Positions 52,047 to 63,245 of a DNA stretch of 64,000 nucleotides are shown here, piece after piece; the first letter of the stretch is position 1, and each line of letters opens with the position of its first letter. The DNA comes from CAVZBT01 sp963773605 (GTDB taxonomy: Bacteria > Acidobacteriota > UBA6911), in the NCBI GenBank assembly GCA_963773605.1, contig CAVZBT010000012.1, positions 1,178,001 to 1,242,000 of the forward strand. The letters run 5' to 3'. The notes below the pieces were generated by a model. That model saw only the letters and a program-made list of their open reading frames with translations, searched no databases and was not told the origin of the DNA. Made by a program: the position numbers and the translations under genes.

Positions 52047-54165
52047 TTACGTAGACAAGGTTGCGCTGCTGGTTTCGCCGGCGCCAATCAGAATAAACTG
52101 AGTGGTGTACCCTCCTCCATCAACAATATGAGGGAAGACGATCGGCGATGGAGCGGGCTGGGTTCGGTCTGCTATCGGAAATGTCGTCATCAGGAACTCC
52201 TCCCGCTCATTGACCAGCAAGCGCAGCGTCAAAGCTGCAAAGGGCGTTGGAGAACTGATATCCAGCATCCCGGTGAATCCTTCAGGCAGGCCCGAGATAA
52301 ACTGATCCGCAAATGCCGCGGTGTGTCCATTCGCGGCCCGACAAAGCGGACCATCGCTGGTTCCGGCTGCCGTGACGCCATCCTTTTGATATGCATTGAC
52401 GGTGATACCGGCGTTGGCATTCACGAGATTCACAATTGCCAATCCGGTGTTGTGGCGTCCCGCAAGATCCACATAAACACGGGCATGCGTCGTGGCTGCG
52501 GCCGAAGGGATGCCGGATTCCGAGCACAAGAATATTGTCCTGATTCTATCCAAACACTCCTGAGACCGGTAGGGGTTGACGTGCCTGCATCCGGCATCAA
52601 TTTCACCCATCCTGCCCCTGGTCGCTGCCGGGGATCCATCTGTCTGGAAGTGGAAGATGCCGCCGGGGGGTATCGAGTAGTTGAATAAAGAACCGGATAC
52701 GCCCCCTACCCGATTTGTACGACAGAACGGCGCTCCAGTACTATCCGATAATCTGAGACTCCGGCTTCGATCGCATCCGATGTATTCATCAGAATGAGAG
52801 ACGTGGTGTAGCCGCCGCCATCGGCAACTTGTGGAAAGTAAATGCTGCCGGAGCCCAAGGATCGCGTAAGATCGGCTACAGGAGTGGTTGTCATGAGGAA
52901 GTCGTTTCTCTGGTTATTTGTTCCACGCAGCGCAAACTTCCCAGACGGTCGCCCGGAGGTTATTTCAAGAAAACCAATTGAAAATCCGGAGGGAGATCGA
53001 AGCCGGGCACCTTTTCCGTCAACTGAAGCATAAAATCAACCCGGCGAAGTGATTGCCTGCTGAGATAGTACTCTGGCCGCGGGAGCGCGTAACGCCATTT
53101 GGATCGCGCAAGGTGCAGGTAACGTTGGCGAGATGGAAGAATTATAGTTTACAATGGCGATTCCGGTATTCACGTTGACAGTGCCGGCTTCGCTTTATCA
53201 CAGGCAATGCTGGGACATTAAAGCGAATGGCGCTGGATGAAGATACCGGGGCTGCTGTTGGAGGAGATGCCGAACTCCCCACCTACAGAGATACGTCACA
53301 CAGTTCTGCTTAAGACTGGAATTCTGCCGTTCCGTATGGAGTGGCGCCCGAATTGATGACAGCGGTTCGTGGCGAGCCAGGCTCGTTTCATTCAATCCTG
53401 CGGTACAAGAAGCTCTTGCTGTCACCACCCACCCTTAAGGCAAATCCGCTGAGAGATCCGACACTCCAAATGCCTTGCGAATGCGGTAGTTCAGTGAGTC
53501 GGCGATGAAGAGATTCCCCGCTACGCCGATGGTCACGCTGCGGGGTTGTGAAGTTGCATGGGAGTCGCCGTTCCGTTACCCACAACCGTTGAGATAGGGC
53601 CTTCCCAGTTGATCTTCCGGATGCGATTGTTCCCCGAATCCGCCGAGGAGATTGCCTGTCACGTCCGGGAAAGGCCTCGAGGGAAATACAAATCCAGCTT
53701 GGGTACCGGCGCCATCACCGGAAAAGCCCGCTTGCCCCGTTCCGGCAATCGTGTTGATGACACCGCCTGGCGATACGCGCCGGATGCAATGGTTGTAGGT
53801 GTCGGAGAAGAACAGATTCCCCATCACGTAGAAGGCAAGCGCATACACGAAACCAATGTCCGCACTTGCTGCCGAACTTCCATCTCCCGAATTGGGAAAT
53901 TGTCCCGTCCCGGCAAAAGTGAAGTATGCCGTTCCGTCGCTACTTTGCGGATCCGAGCGTTGAAGCTGTCGGCGATGTCCGCAAGTTTCCTGATGCATCC
54001 ACCGCAAGTCCGCGAGGGATCACCAGGGTCCTCGGCTCCCCGGTCCTCCATCGCCTTGGTCACCGTCTGCCAGTCCCGACTATCGTTTCGATTACGCCAT
54101 TCATTTGAATACTACGAATGACATTGTTGCCGGAATAGGAAACAAACACATTTCCGAAGTCCACC
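52047..54165 (-). pseudogene. Decayed NHL-repeat secreted protein gene
   Basis: Reading from high to low coordinates, NHL beta-propeller motifs occur in changing frames: FVSYSGNNVIRSIQMNGVIETIVGTG (54150-54070), IADSFNARIRKVA (about 53950), TAYFTFAGTGQFPNSGDGSSAASADIG and LFFSDTYNHCIRRVSPGGVINTIAGTGQAGFSGDG (53576-53935). Farther on are two copies of a C-terminal module (FPQVADGGGYTTSLILMN at about 52830 and FPHIVDGGGYTTQFILIG at about 52110). Many stops and shifts separate them. The 5' end is fused to a truncated radical SAM gene. In Acidobacteria such proteins are secreted and probably structural or carbohydrate-associated. Confidence 0.7.
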
Positions 54166-55064
54166 TGAATGCACAGTCGTTCCAGAAGACTTCCGTGCAG
54201 ATGAATTCGATCGAATCCGGGAGGTTCGCGAGGTTATCTGCTGTAACGGTCACGCGAATTCCATAGGGATAACCAGCTTGGTCAAACCTGCGCAGCGTGT
54301 GGATGACCCGGTCACTGGTGCCCTGGCCGAGCACATTCAGGCGATGGAGATCGTTGACAGAGGGGAGCCCGTCATAGGAGATGCTGGTGCCTCCGTAGAG
54401 ATGAGAGATCATCCAGGAAATCTGATCCTCAGACAAAACACCGTTGCTTGCAGCCGAAGCCGGTGGGGGCCTTAGCCCCAGTTGAGTGGCCCTTTCCCTC
54501 GCGTAGGCGAGTGATTCCGTCATCACCCGCCAGTTGGTCGTGGGCTCTCCTCCACCATGGTATGTGATTTGAAAAGTTGACATCCCTCGCTTGAGCGCAT
54601 TCCCGGATACAAAGTCGATCCCGCGTTTGGCCACCTCCAAAGACATCGCTCTCACAGGAGTGTCGCCTGCTGACGCATAGCAATACGTGCACCGCAGGTT
54701 GCACATAGTAGTTAAGAACAGGCTGATCGACGTGGGTTCGGGCATGTTTCTAAATGTCGTTACAGGGGGCAATTCTGGTGTTGCATTCAAGATTTCCAGC
54801 TGGCGTAGAAATGCCACGAGAGAACGGTCGGGATCGTCGTCCGTGTTGAAAACGCCGTCCTTTAGTCCCGCTATGAAATTGACGACACGGGCGTTCGCTA
54901 CAAAAGCTGACCGCCGTAGCGGCGCGTATACTAAATAGCGGTCTTCCTCGAGGGGGATCGCGAATACCTCAGACGTAACCCGAGGAACTAACGTAATCTC
55001 CTCACAGGCGGCAGCGGTTGACTGCCGATTTGTATCTGGAATGAAGAGCTCGAGACTTTGACAC
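54101..55064 (-). pseudogene. Truncated radical SAM maturase with N-terminal RRE-like domain
   Basis: An in-frame stretch from about 55063 encodes LVPRVTSEVFAIPLEEDRYLVYAPLRRSAFVANARVVNFI, similar to the PqqD/RRE-like N-terminal part of peptide-modifying radical SAM enzymes. A likely start is the GTG at 55064 with AGGGG upstream, which needs one frameshift near 55045. The radical SAM core follows: FLTTMCNLRCTYCYASAGD (CxxxCxxC iron-sulphur site) and ITYHGGGEPTTNW. The protein runs normally to about residue 300 (FICTEVFWNDCAFRW) and then enters NHL-repeat DNA, so the SPASM domain with its extra clusters is missing. It was probably a RiPP or peptide maturase and is likely inactive. Confidence 0.75.
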
Positions 55065-55338
55065 TAAAACACCCCTGTCCGTCCCTCACAAAGTGTGGGT
55101 TGGCAGAACGCGTGTTTTGAGTGGCCGCCGCAGCTGGCAGATGCCGCCAATGCCCAGTTGTCTCAAGGTTTCCCCCGGTATCTGAACGTCCTCAGGAGGC
55201 TGAGGGGGCAGTAATTATCAACGCTTGTCATGGCTTTTGCTGTAATCCGCAGACTAAGCAGCCTATCCATGCACTGATATCACCATCGGAGTTGCTCCAT
55301 CTTCCGGCACATGATGACCACTTGGTGAAGCCCATGTC

Positions 55339-58074
55339 TTACTCCAGCCGCAGAGCCGCCAACGGATCAATGCGCGACGCTCGCCTCGCCGGCGCATAGC
55401 CGGCGAGCATCGCGGCGATGAGGAGGACAACACCGGCCAGCGCCAAGGTCCCCGGATCGTTGGGCCGGGTCCCGAACAGGAACGATTTGATGAGGCGGAA
55501 CGCGCCCAACGCGATAGGCACGCTGATGGCGAGCCCCGCCGCGGCCAGTATTAGGACGCGGCGCAGGACCATCCATACCACGGCGCCTCGTTGCGCGCCC
55601 AGCGCCATACGGATTCCAATCTCGCCGGTTTGCCGCGCGACGGTGTAGGACATCGTCCCGTACAGCCCCACGCACGCGGTCAGCAAAGCAAGAATCGCAA
55701 ACCCCGTGCAGAGTTTCGCAAATGTGAGTTCGCGGCTGATCGTCCGATCGATTTCCGCGGCCTGGGTAACCACATTGGTGACGGGGATGCGTGAATCCGC
55801 CTCGCGCACCAGCTCATGCACGCTCTTGACGTAGCGCAGCGGATCGCCCGCGGTGCGCAGCGCGTAGGTCATTCCCTCCGGGGAATACTGGCCGACCGCG
55901 ACGAACACGGTCATGGGATCCTCTCCTGTTTCAGACCACCGCTACCGCAGGTTCGCCGACACGCCGACGATTTCGAGATCGCGCTTCTCGTCCGGCAGCG
56001 TGATGCGCCGGCCCATCGGACTTTCGCTTCCGAAGTACGTCCGCGCCAGCCGCTCGCTGATAACGGCAACCGGCGTGGACCCCGCCTGGTCGCGGTCGTC
56101 AATCTCACGTCCGGCCAGCAGCGGAATCTGCATCGTCGTGAGGAAACGCGGTCCGGCGACCATGACTCGTGCGCCTTCGATGGAGACGGCGCCGGTCTTC
56201 ATGGCTCCCCGGTTGGTCTTCCCGGCATGGCCGGAGTTGATGATGGAGGATTGCGAAAGCGTCGCGCTGATCACTCCGGGGATCGCTTCGAATCGCTGGC
56301 GCAGGTCCGAGTAAAAGGTGGCGATCTCCGGGTCGTGATGCCCGGCCTGGCGCGCATTCAACGAGAACAGAAGGATGTTCTCGCGGGCGTAGCCCAGTTG
56401 GACGGAGTGCAGCTGGTTGAGTGTCTGGACAAAAAGCCCCGCGGCGACCAGGACAAGAAAAGACCCTGCAATCTGGGCTACCACCAAAACGTGCTGCGCG
56501 CGGCGGCTCGATCCGCCCATGCGGCCGTTCTTCAGCACGGGCATGACGTCCGGACGTGTCGACTGAATCGCGGGAACGAGGCCGAATAGCACGCCGCAAA
56601 CCACGGTGAGCGCCGCCGTTGCTCCCAGAACGATCCAGTTCAATTCCGCGTGCAGCGTAAAGTCCTCCCGCCCGTGGGAGAACAGAAACGTCAGCCAGCG
56701 CACGCCCCAGATTGCGAGCAGGACCCCGCATGCGCCGCCGAGCGACGCCAGCATCACACTCTCGGTTAGCAATTGCCGGACGACACGGAACCGTCCAGCC
56801 CCCAGGCTGAGCCGGACCGCCATTTCGCGGCGCCGCGCGGCGGCCCTGGCCAGCAACAGATTGGCGATGTTCACGCAAGTGATGGCCAGGATCAATCCCA
56901 CCATGGCCAGCAGCACGTAGAGGGGTTTGGAATACTCGCGGCGCAGGCTACCTAGACCGGCGGCGCCGGGATTCAGCTTCAGCGCGGGCAGTTTGGCGCG
57001 CTCACCGTCGGTCGTCGCCGTGGCGGCAACCCATTGATGGAACCGGGGCGCCAGCACGGCCTGCGCCTGGGCCATGCTGACGCCGGGACGCAGGCGGCCC
57101 ATCATTTCGATCCAATAGAAGTTCTCGTCGCGATACATACGAGCCGCTCGGCCGTCCGCGAGCAGATTCGTGTGCAACGGAAGGTAGAGGTCCGGCGCCA
57201 CCGCAGGGTCGACTCCGAAGAATTCCGGCGGCGCCACGCCGATCACCGTGAAGGCAACGTTATCGACGAGAATCGACTGTCCAATCGCACTCGGCGGTCC
57301 TCCAAAGCGGTTCTGGCTCGCGGCAAAACTGATCACGGCCACCGGCGCTGCACCTGGACGGTCGTCTTCGGCGTCGATCAGACGGCCCGCGGCCGGCGAC
57401 ACGCGCAGGCCGCGAAAATACTCGCCGGTGACGTACTCCGTGCTTGCGCTCATGGCCTGCCCGCGGACGGCCAGGGTACGGGTATGTCCGTTGAAGTATC
57501 CGAAGAGCGTAGAAAAGGCGGGATTGTCCTCGCTCAGCGTCTCGAACGCACGGTACGGGAAGATCCCGCTGACCAAGACGCCTTTGTCGCCCGGCCACGA
57601 ATGCCTTGTATCCCGTGGATGACGTGGACCCATTCCTTGTTGCGCGTCCTGGGGCGGCCGGCTCTGCCAGTTCAACACCACCAGCGACTCTGGATCGGCC
57701 ACCGGCAGCGAGCGCAGCAGGATCGACTCCATCAAGCTGTAGATCGCAGTATTGGCGCCGATGCCGAGCGCCAGCGACAACACCGCCAGGGTGCTAAACG
57801 CCTTGTTGGCGGCCATGGTGCGAAAGCCATAGCGGACATCCTGGCCGAGTTCGGACAAGAACCGTGTCATCCAAATCTCCCGTGACTCTTCCTGCTTCTG
57901 TCCGACGTTGCCAAATCGCCGGCGCGCTTCAGCCCGGGCGCGATCTGCCGTCATACCGTCTGCCTGCAACTCCGCGGCTCTTTCCGCAAGGTGGAGTTCC
58001 ATTTCCTCGCGCAGCGCCTCGCTGCGCCTGGCTCTCTCCATCCAATACCTCAGCCGTCGTAACATGTCCGTCAC
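55339..58074 (-). CDS. ADOP-type ABC permease (MacB/FtsX duplicated), one frameshift
   Basis: Two frames, 58074-55942 and 55914-55339, rejoin if one G is removed at about 55936, turning the stop after VSANLR into VSANLRYGGLKQERIPMTVFVAVGQ. The protein has about 911 residues. It begins with the ADOP N-terminal extension (MLRRLRYWMERARRSEALREEMELHLAERAAEL) and then MacB_PCD/FtsX twice, with NIANLLLARAAARRREMAVRLSLGAGRFRVVRQLL and VARQTGEIGIRMALGAQRGAVVWMVLRR as the two FtsX signatures. It overlaps the PadR stop by four bases, the standard acidobacterial PadR-ADOP operon. Function is probably efflux of an unknown compound. Confidence 0.92.
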
Positions 58075-58409
58075 TCCGCTCCCATCACGCGCGCGATCGC
58101 CAACGTGAGTTTGGCGTACTTCCGGGTTTCAACGGCCAACTGTTTGCGGCCAGCCGCCGTGATCTTGTAGATCCTCGCCCGCCGGTTGTTCGACGTCACG
58201 CCCCAGACACCGTCGATCCAGCCGTTTAGCTCCAGCCGTTGGAGAGCGGGGTACAGCGAGCCCTCCTCGACGAGGAGCTCATTGTCGGACGATTGTTGAA
58301 TGAACTGGACTATGCCGTATCCATGGAGGTCGCGCAGCGACAGCGTCCGCAGAATTAGCATGTCCAGTGAACCGGGCAACGAATCGTTCTTTTGCGCCTT
58401 GCGTCCCAT
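58071..58409 (-). CDS. PadR-family regulator of the ADOP permease
   Basis: The protein has 112 residues. SLPGSLDMLILRTLSLRDLHGYGIVQFIQQSSDNELLVEEGSLYPALQRLELNGWID is the PadR winged HTH, and VTSNNRRARIYKITAAGRKQL the wing. It is translationally coupled to the ADOP gene. A ten-base palindrome AAGAATTCTT at 58413-58422, three bases upstream of the start, is a candidate operator. Confidence 0.92.
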   Translation of the reverse strand: MGRKAQKNDSLPGSLDMLILRTLSLRDLHGYGIVQFIQQSSDNELLVEEGSLYPALQRLELNGWIDGVWGVTSNNRRARIYKITAAGRKQLAVETRKYAKLTLAIARVMGAE

Positions 58410-58868
58410 ACCAAGAATTCTTAGCTTACGGCGGCGAGAATGCGCGAGTCAAGTTCAAATTGGTGAGCCCTCGCGCCGCAAGACGATTTCGGGGTGCTCA
58501 CGCGCGCCGGATGCGAATCGCTATGGCGCGCGTTGCTGTCGACCAACAGGCTACGTCCGATCTCAACTGGCGTAAAGGGTCAGAGCGCTCGTGCGCGTGG
58601 TCGGCAAGCCGGGAGGTGATCCAGTTGGACGAGAATGTCGGCTAACCGGACAAAGTGACGTGAATGCAAGGTCCCGATATACGGCGACGTGGGAAGTGAC
58701 CGGTTCCGCCCGGGGGTCGTTTGGCAGCCGCAGGATCATGTCCGCGACTTCGCGGGAGTGTCGGGGGATTTCACCTCTACGGTACGGTAGCGGACGCGCA
58801 ACGCGATACGCCTACACCGGCGCCGAGGTCTTGGCGCTAAGTCTCAAGATCAGGGCTTGATCTTTCCG
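58410..58868 (+). other. Intergenic region, no gene recognised
   Basis: Plus-strand frames of about 90 codons lack ribosome sites and motifs. It should contain the PadR/ADOP promoter near 58430 and the end of the M14 peptidase transcript. Confidence 0.3.
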
Positions 58869-61700
58869 TCAGTCGCCGGCTCGCGCCACTATTGCGTTCC
58901 AGTTGAGGATAGCGTTCCAGAGGAAGCGGTGGTCCGAGCGGTTCAGGTCACGGTGGATCGGGTTGAAGTTGAAGGCGATTACGCGACCCCGGCCGGCTGG
59001 CAGGTCGAGGATCGCAGGCCTTCCCTCGAGTTCGTCCTCCCCTTTTACGGCGCCGCTGACGAGCATCTTGACTTCGTCTTTCTTCGCCTGCTCCTTCGGG
59101 TCCTTAGCCTTTCCGGTCTCTGGCCCTTCCTCTTCCCGGTCCTCAGTCCGGAGCTTGGTGCCCCACTGCAGGATAACTCGGCTCCGGCCCGACACTGCGA
59201 TATCGTAGACGGGAAGCCCGGTGCGGAAGACGGAGGTCACTTCCGGCGAGCCGTAGGCCAGCGGGTGGTCGGTCTTTACGAACTTGACCTTGAGCTCCGA
59301 GCCCGGCGTGTTGACGGCGCCCGCTTTCCTGGACACGTCGCGGACAAGCCCTCCCTCGAGGGCGAGGGCAGAGCCGTTGCCGAGCGTAATCAGCAGGCCG
59401 CCGGCGTCGAGAAACTCCGCGATGTGGGCCATGCCGGTCCAGCCAATGCCGCCGGTGATGTCATCCGACGAATCGGGGACCCCGAGGCCGGGGGCGTCTT
59501 TGGTTTTCTTGTAAGGCATCGGCCCCCATTTCTTGTCTATGCCGTGGATCTGGTCCTGGAGGCCCAGGTAGCATTCGCCGAAAATGACAACGTCGAATCG
59601 CTCGCTCAGGCGTCCGGCGCGGATATCGTCGTCACGGATGTAGGAATACTGGATTTTCTCCCGGTCGAGGACGTAGCGTACCCACCCAACCGCCTCAGTG
59701 TCCGCCCAGGTATGCCAGACAGCCAGGCGCGGCGTTCTGGAGTCGTGGCGCGTCGCCTCCGGAACCGAGGGCGCGCTTTCGAAATCGACTCCCAGTTCGG
59801 CGGCAGCCCCCTTCAGCGCGTCCGTCAGCCCTTTTTGATCGGGCAGGATCCAGGAACCGGCTGGAAAGTCCTTCTCGCCGGACCTGAATGCTTTCTCGGC
59901 GATCTCGACGTGGAAGGGGGCCAGGCGGGCGCGGAGCGCGAGCAAACCCTCCTGACCGGTGTCTTTCAGCAGGAAGACGGGTCCCGTCCCGTTCACCGTG
60001 CCCGCGGTCTGGAAACCGGGGTGAACGGAGGTCAGCGGCACGTCCTTTACCCTGGCATCATCGATCCTTTTTGCTTCGAGTCCATAGTGGACGGGCAGGG
60101 ACCAGGAAACGTCGTCGTATGGCTCGTACGCGGTGTCGGGCGGGAAGGTCTGCGGAAGAAGGAGGTCCACTGCGTAGTTCCGGTACGGCTGATCGAGCCG
60201 CACGACATAGGTCCCGGACGGAAACTCCCCTTCTTCGACCTTGAAGGGCGCGGCGGCCCGCCCAACCTCAATGCGGTGGGCGAGCAGGAGGCCGACCAGT
60301 TCGGCGACGCGGCGGCGGTCGCCCTGGTCCTCCGGAATGGCGAACGCGTACGGGCCCCCCTTGACCCCTCTCTGCCAGGAATTGTAGCCCTTGCGGTAGA
60401 AGTCCCGGAGCATCTCTTTGGAGTTCTTTGCCGCGTAATCGAGGATGGCCAGGCACCCGCTTTCCATATAATTGGTGTTGTTCCGAAGCGACCAACGTAG
60501 CTTCCGTGGTGGAGGCATGGGCCGGTACCATTCCCGGCTCGTCACAGGCCGGCCCACGTATCGCTCTTCGTTCGGGCGAAGCACGCGCTCGACGGTTTCG
60601 GCGGTGCCGTTGCCGTACGTCTCGTAACCGCGTCCCATGCTGTTGTGGTTGACCGCAATCGAGTCGAGGTAGTGGTGCCCCCAGCCCTCGCCGAATCCCC
60701 ACGTCCAGACGCCGGGCATGCCCATGGACGTCAGGGCTCCGATCTCGGCGAAGGCCATGGCGAAGAACTCGTTGACGTGGATCGGGTCGAGGTTGGTGTT
60801 GAACGGCCCCGTCCCGTTCCAGGTCTGCAGCAGAGGGATTGATTCGTGGAGGTCGTGGACCACCGTCGGATGGTACTCGAAGAACATTCTGCTCACTGCC
60901 CGCGTCAGCTCGAGCGCCTCCTGGTGGGTGTCGCGGTTGTTGTCGTGGAAGACGTAGTGCCCCCAGTAAGGCGGCGAGACCGGCGGCAGGTTGTCGAAAT
61001 CCGTCTTGCCCCTGAGATAGCGGTAGAACCAGTCGACGGCTTTGTCGCGCCCGTCCGGTTCCGAGACCGGGTTGATGAGGACAACGAGCTCCCTGCGGAT
61101 TTTCCGGATCATCGGCTGTTCGGAGACAGCCAGGCGGTAGGCAAGCTCCATCGCCATTTCCGGACTGCCCGTTTCGGTGGAGTGGAGCCCGGCGTTGAAA
61201 TAATAGATCGGCCTTGCCGAGGCGATCACCTCCTCGGCGTCCTCGGGAGACGTTTTCCGCGGATCGGCCAGGGCGGCGGTCGCGTCTTTGAGCCGGGCCA
61301 GGTCGCGGATGCCGTCCTCGTCGGCGATGGCCGCGAGCACGATTTCCCGCCCCTCTTCGGTCCTGCCGATGACCTGAACTCGTACGCGTGACGACGCCTC
61401 GGCGAGTTTGCGGAAGTAGCCGTAAATCTTGGCCGTCGACGACAGCTCCCCTTCGGCCCCTACGACATGGCCGAGAAACGTAGTCGGCGAGGGCACGGTG
61501 TCCGATGACGGGACATAGGCCACCCATGGATTACCGAAGCGGGCTTCGGTCGTAAACCTGGCGATGGCCTCCACCGACCCCGGTTCGGGAATGTCCGGCG
61601 CATAAGGGTTCGTCACCCGGCTCTGGGGCGCTGCGGCGCAGACGACGACGCCGCCGAAGAACGGCAGAAGCATCCAGGCGAAACGACGGGATCCCTTCAT
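58869..61700 (-). CDS. Large secreted M14-family zinc carboxypeptidase
   Basis: The protein has 943 residues from the ATG at 61700, which follows CAGGAG. A signal peptide (RRFAWMLLPFFGGVVVCAAA) is present. The M14 site is visible: His173 and Glu176 in GLHSTETGSPE as zinc ligands, a third His in VVHDLHESIPLL, with substrate residues in INPVSEPDGRDKAVDWFYRYLRG. The remaining 550 residues contain a glutamine-amidotransferase-like or CARDB-like accessory region with DVVIFGECYLG and VSRKAGAVNTPGSELKV. Members of this acidobacterial group are far larger than classical carboxypeptidases (300-400 residues). It probably trims peptides outside the cell. Confidence 0.88.
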   Translation of the reverse strand: MKGSRRFAWMLLPFFGGVVVCAAAPQSRVTNPYAPDIPEPGSVEAIARFTTEARFGNPWVAYVPSSDTVPSPTTFLGHVVGAEGELSSTAKIYGYFRKLAEASSRVRVQVIGRTEEGREIVLAAIADEDGIRDLARLKDATAALADPRKTSPEDAEEVIASARPIYYFNAGLHSTETGSPEMAMELAYRLAVSEQPMIRKIRRELVVLINPVSEPDGRDKAVDWFYRYLRGKTDFDNLPPVSPPYWGHYVFHDNNRDTHQEALELTRAVSRMFFEYHPTVVHDLHESIPLLQTWNGTGPFNTNLDPIHVNEFFAMAFAEIGALTSMGMPGVWTWGFGEGWGHHYLDSIAVNHNSMGRGYETYGNGTAETVERVLRPNEERYVGRPVTSREWYRPMPPPRKLRWSLRNNTNYMESGCLAILDYAAKNSKEMLRDFYRKGYNSWQRGVKGGPYAFAIPEDQGDRRRVAELVGLLLAHRIEVGRAAAPFKVEEGEFPSGTYVVRLDQPYRNYAVDLLLPQTFPPDTAYEPYDDVSWSLPVHYGLEAKRIDDARVKDVPLTSVHPGFQTAGTVNGTGPVFLLKDTGQEGLLALRARLAPFHVEIAEKAFRSGEKDFPAGSWILPDQKGLTDALKGAAAELGVDFESAPSVPEATRHDSRTPRLAVWHTWADTEAVGWVRYVLDREKIQYSYIRDDDIRAGRLSERFDVVIFGECYLGLQDQIHGIDKKWGPMPYKKTKDAPGLGVPDSSDDITGGIGWTGMAHIAEFLDAGGLLITLGNGSALALEGGLVRDVSRKAGAVNTPGSELKVKFVKTDHPLAYGSPEVTSVFRTGLPVYDIAVSGRSRVILQWGTKLRTEDREEEGPETGKAKDPKEQAKKDEVKMLVSGAVKGEDELEGRPAILDLPAGRGRVIAFNFNPIHRDLNRSDHRFLWNAILNWNAIVARAGD

Positions 61701-62372
61701 CGGTTCAGCTCCTGTTATGCACGGAAGCATAAGCGAAAACGCCGGCGGGTCGACAAAAGAAATCAGTGGGATTCGCCTTCGATGAGAACTTCTCCGACCG
61801 AAAGTCAAAATAAGCTGCCGTTTTGGTTCTGATCCGTACTCGGGCTTCCCTCCCTGCAACTACCGATAAGGGGCTTGCACTGTCTGTTCGGACTATGTGA
61901 AGATCTTCCTCCCGAGCCATCGCTTGCGATACCCGCACGGGAACCCCGCATAATGCACCGCGGCACCAGTAGGCCCCGGCCGGGGCCTCGGGATGTTCGA
62001 ATCCAACGATTTCTCAGGCTAAGTACCGGATTCCGTAAATAGTGTCGGGACGCGGATGAACGCAGGCAAAGGTCGACGGGACGCGGTGAAGCATGTCAGC
62101 GCTGCGCGCTGGTCTTTTGTCCGACCTTTGCTCGCTGAACACCACGAAGAGGGCCGCGTGCGTCCGCGTGTTCCCGCATCCAGAAATTGCGTTACCGTAA
62201 TTACGAACGGCAGTACTATTGTAACTAGGGTCGACGTACTCGGAAGGTACAATTTAACTTAAGAAGAGACCGACCTTCTCATCCCATCTATCCGTTACTG
62301 CGGGAGCTTCATGCGGCGCAGGCAGAATACGTTGCGGTATCTGCGAAATCATCTACTAAGTTCGGAGGGTTT
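61701..62372 (+). other. Intergenic region with a dispersed repeat
   Basis: No gene is recognised in these 670 bases apart from the repeat at 62022-62075. A minus-strand frame at 62019-62252 consists largely of the repeat and low-similarity DNA. An AT-rich stretch at 62200-62270 may hold the promoter of the HEAT-repeat gene. Confidence 0.3.
62022..62075 (-). repeat. Dispersed repeat, copy 2 (GCGTTCATCCGCG element)
   Basis: On the minus strand this reproduces the 25-base block 46205-46229 exactly and the 14-base CGGAATCCGGTACT block. The spacer between the blocks is about 15 bases here and about 24 at copy 1. Confidence 0.8.
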
Positions 62373-63245
62373 ATGCGAATTTTGCCCGCAATAGCTTCAC
62401 TTCTCTGTCTCGCGACCGGTTTCGGCCAGACTTCCCAGCCCGCAATTCCTTCCTCGGCCGCAGCACCGTCCAATCACGAGCATGCGAGCAGCCTTCTCGA
62501 TGAGGCGCTGAAAGACAAAAACCCGGACACGCGGAAACACGCGGTGCAGGCGCTCGGCTTGGTCGGTGCTCGCGAACCCCGCATCTCGCGGCTCGAAGGG
62601 ATGCTCGACGACAAAGACGTCGAGGTACGGGTGGCGGCCATCACGAGTCTGGTGGATTTGAAAACCAAACGCACGGTTCCAGCGTTGCGGAAAGCTCTCG
62701 ACAGTGATGTGCCTGAGGTAAGCTTCGCGGCGGCGAAGGCGCTTTGGGCACTCCAGGCGGAAGAAGGCCGCGAAGCCCTGCTTTCCGTTCTCAGCGGCGA
62801 GACAAAGACCCAATCGGGTTTCATTACTCGGCAGAAACGCGATGCGCTGCGCATGCTCCATACGCCCAAGACGATGTTCCTGTTTGTGCTGCAACAAGGA
62901 GCAAACCTGGCGCCTGTGCCGGGACTAGGCGCGGGCGTCTCGTCGATGCAAGGGATTCTCTCCGATGCGAATATTTCCGGGCGCGCCGCAACGGCACTAC
63001 TGCTCAGCACCGACAAGGACCCTCAGGTATTGCAGGCCTTGCGCGACGCGCTCTCCGATAAGGATTGGTCCGTGCGCGCGGCCGCGGCTCACGCCATCGC
63101 CCTGCGCAACGATCCTGCTCTGGCACCCGATCTGGTCCCAGTGTTTGAAGACAAGACCGAAGCCGTGCGCGTTCGCGCCGCTGCAGGCTACCTACGGCTC
63201 GAGTGGATCAAGCCTCCACGTCCCAAGGCCGCACTGAAACGCTGA
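62373..63245 (+). CDS. Secreted HEAT-repeat protein
   Basis: The protein has 290 residues with GGAGG six bases before the ATG. A signal peptide (MRILPAIASLLCLATGFGQ) is followed by a Ser/Pro/Ala linker and five or more HEAT-type helical pairs: DKNPDTRKHAVQALGLVG, DKDVEVRVAAITSLVDL, DSDVPEVSFAAAKALWAL, DKDPQVLQALRDALSDKDWSVRAAAAHAIAL and EDKTEAVRVRAAAGYLRL. HEAT solenoids bind proteins; a periplasmic scaffold role is likely. No neighbour suggests a partner. Confidence 0.85.
   Translation: MRILPAIASLLCLATGFGQTSQPAIPSSAAAPSNHEHASSLLDEALKDKNPDTRKHAVQALGLVGAREPRISRLEGMLDDKDVEVRVAAITSLVDLKTKRTVPALRKALDSDVPEVSFAAAKALWALQAEEGREALLSVLSGETKTQSGFITRQKRDALRMLHTPKTMFLFVLQQGANLAPVPGLGAGVSSMQGILSDANISGRAATALLLSTDKDPQVLQALRDALSDKDWSVRAAAAHAIALRNDPALAPDLVPVFEDKTEAVRVRAAAGYLRLEWIKPPRPKAALKR

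Noticed and set aside
55167..55270. Minus-strand short frames upstream of the radical SAM gene as precursor peptides
   Set aside because: No Shine-Dalgarno and no Cys- or Trp-patterned core that would support a RiPP precursor.
55121..55399. Plus-strand frame with CHGFCC near the radical SAM gene, considered as a peptide precursor
   Set aside because: It is on the opposite strand from the maturase, has no ribosome site and runs into the ADOP gene antisense.
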